The position numbers and the translations under genes are program-made. The notes beneath the pieces were generated by a model. The model made no database searches, was not told the origin of the DNA, and saw only the letters and a list, made by a program, of their open reading frames with translations. Shown piece after piece: positions 34,461 to 44,200 of a DNA stretch of 64,000 bases. The stretch is from contig NC_049993.1 in the NCBI RefSeq assembly GCF_000003815.2, positions 3,267,253 to 3,331,252 of the forward strand, given 5' to 3'. Numbering within the stretch: the first letter of the stretch is position 1; each line of letters begins with the position of its first letter. Source of the stretch: Branchiostoma floridae. Taxonomy: Eukaryota > Chordata > Leptocardii > Amphioxiformes > Branchiostomatidae.

Positions 34461-34799
34461 CTTGCACTTTGTAAAAGTCAACGTCCTACTGGACATAATT
34501 TGTTTTTGTTAGATCATGTACATTTGATTATGTGGATAACATCCTTCGCGCTTTAATTTTTGAGCCGTTACCAAAAAAAAGTGTTCAACCATGCTATTAA
34601 TCGTACAAAGCAGCTGCAAATATATGCCGTAGATTTTTTAAAAGAATATACCTAAAAAAATATATATAAATGACATAGATAGAATGCAAACGTCGATTCC
34701 AAGGTCGAAAAGAAGAGCTAAAGAACAATTTTAAGTATAAGAAAAATGAATAATCGTTTGTATGTTTTTATACTAGTTTTTGGTCATTAGTTTAATTGT

Positions 34800-34990
34800 C
34801 CTGACCACTTAGATTTTTCTAAGACGGCATTTTTTAACTAGAAAGGCCGGTATTTGCTTAGGAGCAAATTCAGCTATTTTTACTCCGCTCCTCCTTGCAA
34901 AATGGACTGTTCCAAAATTGAATTTGAAAAAAGATCCAATTTGAGAATGACTCGGAATTACGGTTCTTTCATACAAGTACTGAATCACAC
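34800..34990 (-). repeat. isolated piece of the 23-kb tandem repeat
   Basis: Read on the minus strand it gives GGAACAGTCCATTTTGCA, GAGGAGCGG and GGCCTTTCTAGTT, matching the end of the array and its flank at about 23800-23885. Confidence 0.5.
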
Positions 34991-35369
34991 TTTTATTTCT
35001 TGATAACAACACGCACACAGCATGCTAGTGATTCGACACCGTTGTTTTTCAAGAAAGAAAGAAAAAAAAAACGGAAATTGTGTCGTATTTTCTCTACAAA
35101 TTGAACACGTTATGAGACTTTAAACTTTGGTATTACATACCCGCAGTAGACAATATAGCGTGGTTTTTCCGCTTATGTACACAAGACAAGGACAGTTACT
35201 GTACATATTCAAGATTGTCACAAGTATTATCAATCTTCATACAAACAGACCGTTGCAAGATGTAAACCCAGAGACCAGAATGTAAGGTTTGATCCGCTCA
35301 CACTAGGAAGGACCCCTACTCTTTTCCATAAGTACGGTGGGTTTATAATTAAGGGTTAATGACTCGCCC
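34991..35369. other. intergenic, nothing recognised
   Basis: No open frame or repeat boundary seen. Confidence 0.45.
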
Positions 35370-35509
35370 CGAGGTGTATATGGTGTCATAACGCCTGGTC
35401 CTTTGCTATAACCACCGAATAAAACCACCGAGTGAGCGAAGCAAAATAGGTGGTTTTATGAGGTGGTTATAGCAAAGGACCAGGCGTTATGACACCATAT
35501 ATACCGAGG
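35370..35509. repeat. 47-bp-arm palindrome downstream of the Crypton-type gene
   Basis: The left arm 35370-35416 includes GTGTCATAACGCCTGGTCCT; the right arm 35462-35509 is its near-perfect reverse complement (AGGACCAGGCGTTATGACAC). The spacer is about 45 bp and itself contains AAAACCACC / GGTGGTTTT. A related word, GGCGTCATAACC, recurs upstream of the gene at about 37084. Confidence 0.85.
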
Positions 35510-35650
35510 AACAGGCGGGTCATTAACGCTATTATCATATAGCCTACCTAAACTGACCCATTTAAGCGACAAATTCCTTTATAATACATACATCCTTTAT
35601 TCAGTACATTCAATAAATACAGTTTGAAGGCTTTAAATAACAAAGTCGAT

Positions 35651-36691
35651 TCATACAACACAGTTGTCCCTACAAACAGCCAACTGGTACCAAGTGGTAC
35701 CTAAATAGCCCAGATTTTGTTCTTTTGTTCTCATTAGAAGGTTATCAACACTCAAAGTCTTTGTTTCAAACATCTTTCTTAGATCGCTTGCCAGGATGGG
35801 TGGATAACTCTTGCAAGTGTCCTTGCCATCTCTCTTCAGTTGCTTAAGCACTCCGATGTACAGATTATTAGCTGCTTGGAACTCCTTATCTTTCAAAATG
35901 TTGTACTTGCAGTGGTAGGGTGGTCCTGTTAGGTGGCGGTGAATAGCTGCTCTCAAACATGCATAAGATGCCTTAGCATATGGGGTACCGTCATCTTTCC
36001 GCACCTCGCCATAGAACTGTCTCAGTAGACCTGCCAACTCCTCAGGTGGTAGCTGCTCACATGCTGTGTCATGGTCTCGTTCCTGTAGCCATGCTGAAAT
36101 GATAATTTACAGAAGTCTTAATATTTATTTCCACTTCATTCAGTATTTTTTTAGGCTGTTGTCATTGATGTTATTATTTTTTTTTCTAGTTTGTCGATGG
36201 AAAATAGCTGCTCAAATAGCCATTTAAGGCACGGGAGGACCTAAGGTCTAAGGTTTCTTGCCTACGATAAATATATGTGAACATATCACGTTATATCAAC
36301 AGTAAACTCAGCTATAATTTTGCTGGAAAATTAAAAATTCATCTGGTGTATCATTTGCAGCCATTAGGTACCCAAATTCCCATGCGGTGCATTTCCTAAA
36401 TACCTAAACTTGTATTGCATAATATTTGTGCTAATCATGCAGAAAAATAAAAAAATAATTCCCACCTTTGAACAGCTTCACTCCCCAAACTGTTGACCAT
36501 TCCGTGCACTTCTCAACCCTGCCGTGCTCGAGTTTGTCCAGCTCGTTACTGTCCAGCGCCGAAAACCTTTGCCGGCTTTCCTGAGGCTGTGGCATTTCCT
36601 GTGCTTGCTGTGGCTGACAAGTCTGGAGAATTTCATTCCTAACAAACTGATATAAGTCTTCTCCAAAGAACGGTAGGTTCTGGTCATCCAT
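35651..36691 (-). CDS. Crypton-type (DUF3504-related) two-exon gene, short
   Basis: Exon 1 36466-36691, exon 2 35651-36093, GT-AG, phase 1, 669 bp, 222 aa. The N-terminus is acidic and Gln-rich (MDDQNLPFFGEDLYQF). From about residue 60 it reads EKCTEWSTVWGVKLFKAWLQ, then ELAGLLRQFYGEVRKDDG, SYACLRAAIHRHL and LKRDGKDTCKSYPPI. This series is the core-binding part of Crypton tyrosine recombinases and their domesticated relatives (KIAA1958, ZMYM and QRICH1 families; established knowledge). The catalytic domain with the Arg-His-Arg-Tyr residues is absent: the frame ends after GTTWYQLAVCRDNCVV. An AATAAA lies about 50 bp past the stop. It could bind DNA without recombining it. It may be a domesticated gene or a truncated element. 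Confidence 0.65.
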
Positions 36692-36728
36692 TTCGTGACG
36701 TTCAAAATGGCGGACCGCTGTGTCATTA
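36685..36728 (-). promoter_or_regulatory. possible CRE and YY1-type sites at the Crypton-type gene start
   Basis: TGACGT (36696-36701) and CAAAATGGCGG (36704-36714) lie just upstream of the proposed ATG at 36691. Both words are common in vertebrate housekeeping promoters. Their function here is inferred from sequence alone. Confidence 0.3.
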
Positions 36729-36769
36729 TCGTCTGCGGACCGTTTAACTTGAAAGCGCGGGGGGTACAA

Positions 36770-37164
36770 ATAATTTTATTTTCATTTTTCAGTTTAAATT
36801 GGACATATCTTGAAATAGATCTTATTGGTTGAAATATTATAGGTAATTTAATGTTGTTTTAAGACAGCAAATGTTTTCTTTGAACAAAGAAACACGCACT
36901 ACCGATGTTAATAGAGGGAGCCATCCCCCCTGCCATGCCTGTACTTATTCCCCTATCTTGGCAGATGGACGATTCCTGGATATCTCATTCTGATTGGCCA
37001 GCGTCCTGTCCTCCTGATTGGTTTAAACTTTCAAAAGTTTTATCACATATGTGATAATCAAAAATTTAATGCATGGCTGTTACGGCGTCATAACCAGCAT
37101 GAAATGGGGCCTTCTGATTGGCCCACGTCCCCTGACTATATGATAATGGTATATATCGAGGTGT
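36770..37164. other. upstream flank of Crypton-type gene
   Basis: No coding sequence. The word GGCGTCATAACC (about 37084) echoes the palindrome on the other side of the gene. Two near-copies of TCTGATTGGCC occur at about 36990 and 37113. Confidence 0.4.
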
Positions 37165-37256
37165 GACTCTCCCCAAATACGGGAACTCCATTTAATGCCC
37201 TATCCGACGGACGGCTGAAGCTAGGTACTCATCTTTCACCTGAGTGAAGTGAGAAA
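37165..37256 (-). mobile_element. SINE fragment
   Basis: Reverse complement of the SINE body at 15860-15955: CTCCCCAAATACGGGAACTC and TAGGTACTCATCTTTCACCT match its core. Confidence 0.7.
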
Positions 37257-37289
37257 AATATGAAGGTATATAGATACATCTGCTCGCAA

Positions 37290-39290
37290 ATTTACCTTTC
37301 TAGTCTGTTGTTATTTTTACGGATGGGTGAAGATGTTAAAAGTGGGGCTGAGTGCAGACAGGTTTTCGCCTTATCCACAATAACAAATTATCCGACAAAG
37401 TCAAGCGTGTGACACAACAGACAGCCGTTGGAGTTATGCACGCTTAATTTCGTCAGATAACCTGCCATTCTAGTGTGATTGAATGACGTCAACGTAATTA
37501 AGTATGTATGACGTTGGTTGTTGTCTTGGCACCCATTATCCACTCCTACTGACCCTTGTAACATTCTAGCTCTTCTCCTACCTTAAACAACAGAAAATGC
37601 ATTCATCAAGCGTTTTGATATTTCAGACGACACAGCTTTCAAGTCTATGCAATGGGATACCTATCTACATGTATCAATGTCAGTCAATTTTTTATCTTCA
37701 AGCGGCTTTGAAAACTGGCCAAACAATCTGAGAACAATGGTAGGTGTCATCACCCAGTCCACGAGTGCCCATGGGCACTGAAGACTATTTTCGCCGAAGG
37801 TCATTTCCTTATGACAGTCAACATAGCAGGCTTCGGAGGGCCTTTCTTGGCTGCCATTTTCGCAAAATATGTAAAGATTGTTAGTTGCTGTCGTACGCAC
37901 AATTAGCAAACGCTGCCAGAAGAACTGGAGCTAATCAGAATATTGGTCGTTATCGGACGGAAAGAGGTAATATAAAAACGTCACAGAAGCCTGTTTTGGA
38001 GACTATCCTCAATTAACTTTCATCTTGAAAGGGCAAAGTGTGTCGATCCATTTTGTCAAATACCCCGTCTGAGACGGCTGGAAATTCGGTAGCTCTAGTA
38101 ACATGCGGTGAGTACCAAATAATACTTAATATGTTCTTACAGACGTTATCTTTACATGGCTTTTACACACAGTCTGCTGTGTTTAGGTTATGTGGGATAT
38201 TTGTTCAGCAGAAAAATTGTCGGTGGTGAGAGCAAATAGCGATGAGGTCACATAGGCGGCCGGCTCACGCCCCTCTCGAAGTGCCACTAGCAAAAACTAT
38301 TTTTCTGGTTGTTTTTAGCATATGTTACGGGTATCTTAACATGTTTTAAAGCCACATCATCTTCTTATTTATGGTGCTAAAATGCGGTAGGTATCGGTTA
38401 TCGCCTTGCTACTTATCAAAATATTTTGAAATATTGTTAAACTTTACCGTACTATAGCTAAATTAAATCACTTGTTTCAATAACTGGCGTAGTTTTTTAC
38501 TTAGAGCAAGACTTAAAAACATAGGCCACATAGTAGTACGAAATATAAGTTAATTTAGAGCCGTATTTATGCTAGCCAGTGCGCGAGCGGTTGATTTAGA
38601 ACATTCTTCTAGTCTTTATCGGCCAGGCCACAGCTTTCTAAATTCCACGTAAACTATCGACAAATTAGTTCACTACCTTAAACTTAAAAGATTGCTAAAT
38701 ATTTGGAAAGTGGGAGAAAGTCCAGAGAAGTTGTCGATTTCCGAAAAAGACAAGCGTGGAGTTACGTCCACTTGGTTCCTCTTCCTCTTCCTTTTGAAGC
38801 GACCACAATCAACGTGCTGATTATTCTGTCGCTTGTTGGTGAAGGGTCAAGGTCACCGGCCAAGGTTTAGGTTTTCACATAAGCTTGGATACCAAACGTG
38901 TAAATGGTGGCGGCTTCGGCTGCCGCTTGTGGTAGTAGGTTCCAGTCACTGATAGTACGCGGTAAAAAGGAAGCCTTACGGTACAGTGTCTTACAGACAG
39001 GTTGTACCAGCAGTGCCTGTCATGTGAACGTCTCGCTCGGGGTGAGGCGGGCTGTAGTTTATCCCTCAACCCATCTGTGTAGACAATGTTGTGTTTTATC
39101 TTATATAGCATAGCGAGAGATTTCTTGAGATAATTTACCGAATGTGGTGTGATTGTATTACGTCCATGTAACCTCCAATGGTGGTGTATGATATTGTATC
39201 ACAGGCTGGCCAGAGAGTGTGTAGATGGTCAATGAGTGTCCATTAGTTACCGTAGAAGCTTTGAAAATTTGTGAGAGTACATTTAAGATG
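37290..39290 (+). repeat. dispersed copy of the 1.6-kb repeat
   Basis: Aligns over its length with 60660-62280 (GGATGGGTGAAGATG, GTCATCACCCAGTCCACG, CTATCCTCAATTAACTTT, ATGCGGTGAGTACC at 38103, CTTGTTTC, GAGATAATTT, GGCTGGCCA). It is interrupted by unrelated sequence at about 38777-39119. I see no long open frame, but each copy holds a conserved ATG next to a good splice donor. Confidence 0.75.
38777..39119. other. about 340-bp insertion inside the 1.6-kb repeat
   Basis: The tandem copies read ACGTGCGCTTGATTTCTTGAG without a break, whereas here about 340 bp lie between ACGTCCACTTG and TTCTTGAGATAA. The insert includes GGCGGCTTCGGCTGCCGCTT. No terminal repeats or family recognised. Confidence 0.5.
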
Positions 39291-39485
39291 GGAAAAGTCC
39301 TTAACCGCATCTCAACCATTGCTGGCTTACTCCCAACCACCTTCCAACCAGTCCAAAACTTTTTCCCAACTCATTCCAGACATCTCGTCCTTTCCCGAAT
39401 GTTTTGAGCTCTTTGAAACATTCTGCTGGCGAATCTGAATAGTGGCAAACGTCACCGACCAATTGCAACTGCCTCATCCAACTTT

Positions 39486-39742
39486 GCTTCCAACTACCCT
39501 GGGAGCCAGCCGGGATCGGGCAGCTAGAACAGTTTATCCGGTGGCCCAAGACAGTCAAGCCCGGCGAGCTCCTATTAGCGCCCCGGGGAGTTTACGCCCG
39601 ATTTGGTCCACCTGAGAGTAGCGATAACTTCTTCGGGCTTAAACTCCCCGGGGCGCTAATGTGAGATCGGCGGGCTAACTGCCTTGGCTCCCCGAACAAA
39701 ACTCGCTAGCTATCCGGTCCTGTCTTGCTCCCAGGGTAGCTC
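39486..39742. mobile_element. GC-rich foldback element
   Basis: Outer arms CTACCCTGGGAGCCAGCCGG (from 39489) and TTGCTCCCAGGGTAGCT (to about 39742), inner arms ATTAGCGCCCCGGGGAGTTT (39575) and AAACTCCCCGGGGCGCTAAT (39641-39660). Its GC content is far above the surroundings. No coding capacity. Confidence 0.75.
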
Positions 39743-39959
39743 CCAACCGACTCTTAACCACAGTTGGGAGAATGTTGAGAGTGGTTGGGAAGCCATGGCT
39801 TAAACATGAGCTTAAACGACAATGTAAACAAAATGACTCGACCTTGTGGACACGCCTCCATAATGACAAAATAATTGATACCACGTCACAAACGGTATGT
39901 CTGCAAATGTCAACTCTTCAGTGGTGGTAGAAGAACACAGTTTTCGGTCTATGAGGATT

Positions 39960-40440
39960 TCTTTACAGTCAAACCTGCCCAAGATGACCACCTGGGGGAC
40001 TGGGCAAAAGTGGTTAATTTGGCCAGGTGTTCGGTTAGAAGAGTATCGACTCACAACATGCCCGATGTATAGTTTAAATAGTTTCCATTGTGTTTAATGG
40101 CGAATAGCAAGCACACGCTCGTGCATCCACCGCTATCTTTATTTTGAACATAACATCTTAATGGTTGCCAGAAGCCGACGCAAACTGGCCGAATTCGGCA
40201 CAAAATCGCGCTAGTTATCATTGAAAATCGATGACACCTCAAGGTTTGAAAATGACATGGTCGTTATGGGCAGGGATTTGGTCTCAATTTTTGGCGGTCG
40301 CGTTGGACAGGTGGTCGTTGTGAATAGGTCGTTTAATGCTTACGTCAATGAGGAAAATTTTCGGGCCCGAGAAAAAGCGATCGTAATGGCCAGGTGGCCG
40401 CTAAGAAGAGGTGGTCGCTCGGGCAGGTTTGACTGTATCA
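39960..40440. mobile_element. TIR element, family 4 (ACAGTCAAACCTGCCC ends), full copy
   Basis: The left end ACAGTCAAACCTGCCCAAGA faces the right end CGGGCAGGTTTGACTGTA. Sub-terminal GACCACCTGG / CCAGGTGGC words repeat several times in both orientations. About 480 bp, no coding capacity. A second copy, in the opposite orientation and split by insertions, is at 51063-53213. Confidence 0.75.
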
Positions 40441-41262
40441 GGATTTCTATACTTAACTGGCTTCGACATGGAAAAATATATAGTAGAGTGCACTTTAGGA
40501 AAACAAAAACGGATATGTTTGAGTTTACGGTGTAAGACACAAAAATGTTTTTAAAAAAGTCATGTCAGCGTATCGCCTTCTGACGCCCGCTTTGAAACGC
40601 CGCTCTGCGAAGGTCAAATGACTGCAGTTGACTTACGTTAGAAAGCCAGTTGCGGAATGGAGTGCATTTATACACGAAATACAAAACATTCTCAACCCAA
40701 ATCATACAGTCTCAGAGTCGATACCTTCCGTGACCACGCACCACTATATCTGACTGTCCCATAAGGCTTTTTATCTCTCCTTCAACAACGTTAAACCGTA
40801 CTATTTCATGTACCCGCGTCATGGACCCCGGGGGTTGCGCATAATTACTGTGTTCTGCTACCTCAGTCACTGCGCGGCTGCAGATATCAGATAGCCCGAA
40901 AGAGGGAGCGCCTGAACATTAAACCATTGGGCTCATTTGCTGACTGTCTGCTTAATTACCCAATTACGTATCTTGTCCGACCGGTATCCTACTAGCTTAT
41001 GCTATGAGTAAGAGCCCATCCAGCTTAACGTAATTTGCTAGAATGGGTGTTTGTATATTTGTATAGTAAGAAAATCGCATCAAATCAAAAGTAAGGCGAC
41101 TTCTTTCAATTGACGACAAATTTCAAAGACTAAACTACACTATTTGGGACTCCGTGATATGAGACTATAAACTTGTTCAATCGTCAGACCATTTTGCATA
41201 TGTGTCTGTATTGCATAGGTTATGTAAATATGGAAATCATCTGGATATTAAGTAATGTTAAA
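40441..41262. other. intergenic, 5' flank of the VWD protein gene
   Basis: No repeat or open frame recognised. It presumably contains the promoter of the next gene; no TATA or initiator can be singled out. Confidence 0.4.
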
Positions 41263-44200
41263 ATGAAATTCCAAATAATAACGCCATATAACTGGACGGA
41301 GGAGATCAAATTATGGTAAGTGCCACTTTATTTGCACAATAATTTGAATAATGCAAAGGTAAAGATATACTATCTGATTCCTGATTTGAATTTCATTCTT
41401 GGCATGTGTTTTTAGTTCAAGGCACGATAAATCATGCACATATTATGTTAATATGTGTGAAATCTACTAATGCTTAGAATATAAAATGACGCTTCAGGTA
41501 TCAGAACCTCTGTTTTTGTTTTGTTTTAGGGTCACCATTGGTCTTCTGCTTTGTCTTACCATTGTGCTCTATGCGGGTACAGTCAATGGAGTTACCAGTA
41601 AGTAGAGATTACTATGTTATGTATACAAGAATATGTCACCTACTTGTGCAAACTTTTTTGAATTGTTAATATATGTGGCAACGTTATATACATTTTGTTC
41701 ATTCATAATTGTGTAGCACACCAGATGTCCGTGTTTCGTTTTGCTAAGATTTAATTTTTTACTGTATATTGATTTGTCAATTGTGGAATATGAGTATATA
41801 TTTCTAAGGTGGGTAAGTCTGGCACTTACATCCCTACTGTGAAGCTATCTATTTGCTAAATACTAACTGTTGTCAATTCAAAGACAACAATGTAGCGGTT
41901 TGATTGGCTTAAATTTATATAATATAAAGATAAAGGTAAACAAAAGACCCACTTGGTTGCCAGAAAAATGCCTACTTTGGGAAAGAAGAAACGCATTTTA
42001 ACACAAAAGTTAAGCAAAAAACACACTCGCAGCTTACTTAACATGCAGAAATCTATTCTTATTATTTTGCGATCCGTGAGGTGTTTTCTACCTTGAAATG
42101 TGTTTATCTTGCAGAAAAGTGCGAGCCTTTGGTGTTAAAAGATACGACAAGTGTCTGCAACCAGAGTCCAAATGACGAAGGCCGATACCCTGGAGGCACT
42201 GTCTGCATGTTTGAATGCAGGGAAGGATGCATAAGGCGCAAGGGGAAAAAGAGGAGGGTATGCTATGTTACGGGCCGGTCAAAGTGGTGGAAACGTGCAG
42301 GAACCGGACTGAAGTGTCGTTGTGAGTGGCAAACTTTTAGATATATTGCATAAGAACTTTATTGCACGACAATTGTACATGCATATGGTACAATGTATGG
42401 TAACAACTATTACAAAAAGTACAAAATAGAATTATAGAATAAAGCTTAACAACCTAATTAACATAACAATAAGGGCTTTGTTCTTTAATATAGTATTACA
42501 ATGGATATAGTATTACAATCATTAGTTACGGTATTCTTTCTATAGCTGATAGCAGAGCAATCCTTGATATATTGCATATTATTAAGCTTCCATTGATTCA
42601 TTATACCTACATAGTTAACATTATGCTGCTGTGTTGTATTGTCCTACGAATGTTGCACCGAACGTCATAATTTTACGATAATGATACGTAGTTTTTCTTG
42701 ATGTTTGGGCATTTGCATTTGCTAACTTAAGCATACCTTGCAACACATACGAGCGTATGCCCGCTTTTAACGACAATTATGCATACGTTTTTTAAAAATC
42801 ATTTACGCTACAATGTAGTCAGTTTGATAATCTGAATACAGTAGAGGCCAGTTAATTGCACAACGGATAACTGCACACCTCTACTTATTGCACTGAATTC
42901 CAAAATCCCAAACTGGTGCACTCCAGATTGATATCTTCGCAGTATTGCACCACTCGGATAATTGCACGAAATACACTGGCAATTGGGTGTGCAATTAAAC
43001 GGCTTCTGTTGTACATGTTTATCATTACATTATTTGCTATTGTGTGTTGATAGAATTGTTAGAAGTAGCTTAGAAAACATATTCCATATACCCAGGCAAC
43101 CCATGTAATGATGCACCCAGCCACCCCGAAGATTACCCCAGTGATTGTGATCCGGACCTGACCAGTTATCCAGCCGGTTACGCATGCACTTTCACCTGCC
43201 CGACAGGATACGTCAGGGCGTCAGGTGGGGGGAGGGCACTCTGTAAGAACGGTCGATGGACAGGAAACGACCTTGTGTGTGAAGGTACTAGTATGGCTAA
43301 CGTAAGATTTTTAAACCAGGGCCCGGCTGGGCTGTTTGTGGAAACGAAAAAAAAAAGAAATGTATACGTGTAATATACATAAAAATGCCCACAACTCAGG
43401 GCAATTGCAAGAGCTTGCAAATACGCTTCCTCTTATTAATCTCAATTTCCGATCGTTTTTTTTACGGACATTTCTTGTATGCCGCTTCAGAATTAAACGG
43501 GTGCGCCTCCTCTCCTTGTGAAAATGGTGGAACTTGCGAGGACGTCATAAACGGCTTCACATGTACCTGTGCTCCTGGCTATGATGGAGTTCATTGTGAA
43601 ACGGGCAAGTTTTCCTATTACAGCCCTTTGGCGATAATAAAATTCATATATTTTGTTACTATTTATTTTCAATGGTGTAGCAAAGAAAATACAAAGAAAA
43701 AAGTCCTTGATATTCGAACAAGCACCTCAAACGACAGCAAAACAACACCCTTCCCAACTTTATGACTGGTATGATACTCCGTAAATAGTTTCATCAGGTT
43801 GGCAGATCAATTAAACAAAGTCTTCCTCGTTTTATAACCTTCTTTTGATTCTTCCGTAGACTATCTGTCATTTTCAACAGTACAGAAATGATGTACTGAT
43901 GAAGACGACAGTCGCCGAAACGTCTACGGGAGAACCAAAAGAAGGTTTGGCTGGTATAATACTGTATAAGTCTAGCAATTTTCCTTTTCTATTAATTTTA
44001 GATGGCGCTATTAGGAACGCAGCAATAGTTTTGTCATTTTCCTTTGGCACGTGATTTGGAATCTATAAAAGGGAAAAGAGGGAATCATCAGATTTTCTAA
44101 CCAACTGACTTTCAAAATGATAAATATAACTTTGAAAGGACTTTGTGTATCTCATTACAGAGGTAGACGAATGCTCCTCTACTCCGTGTCAAAATGGTGC

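Noticed and set aside
38875-39113. Small gene in the 340-bp insertion (frames on both strands)
   Set aside because: Neither frame shows a known domain or splice context; the insert is better treated as an unknown repeat.
40221-40535. 104-codon plus-strand frame
   Set aside because: It lies within and past the end of the family 4 TIR element, with the TIR itself translated; no domain seen.
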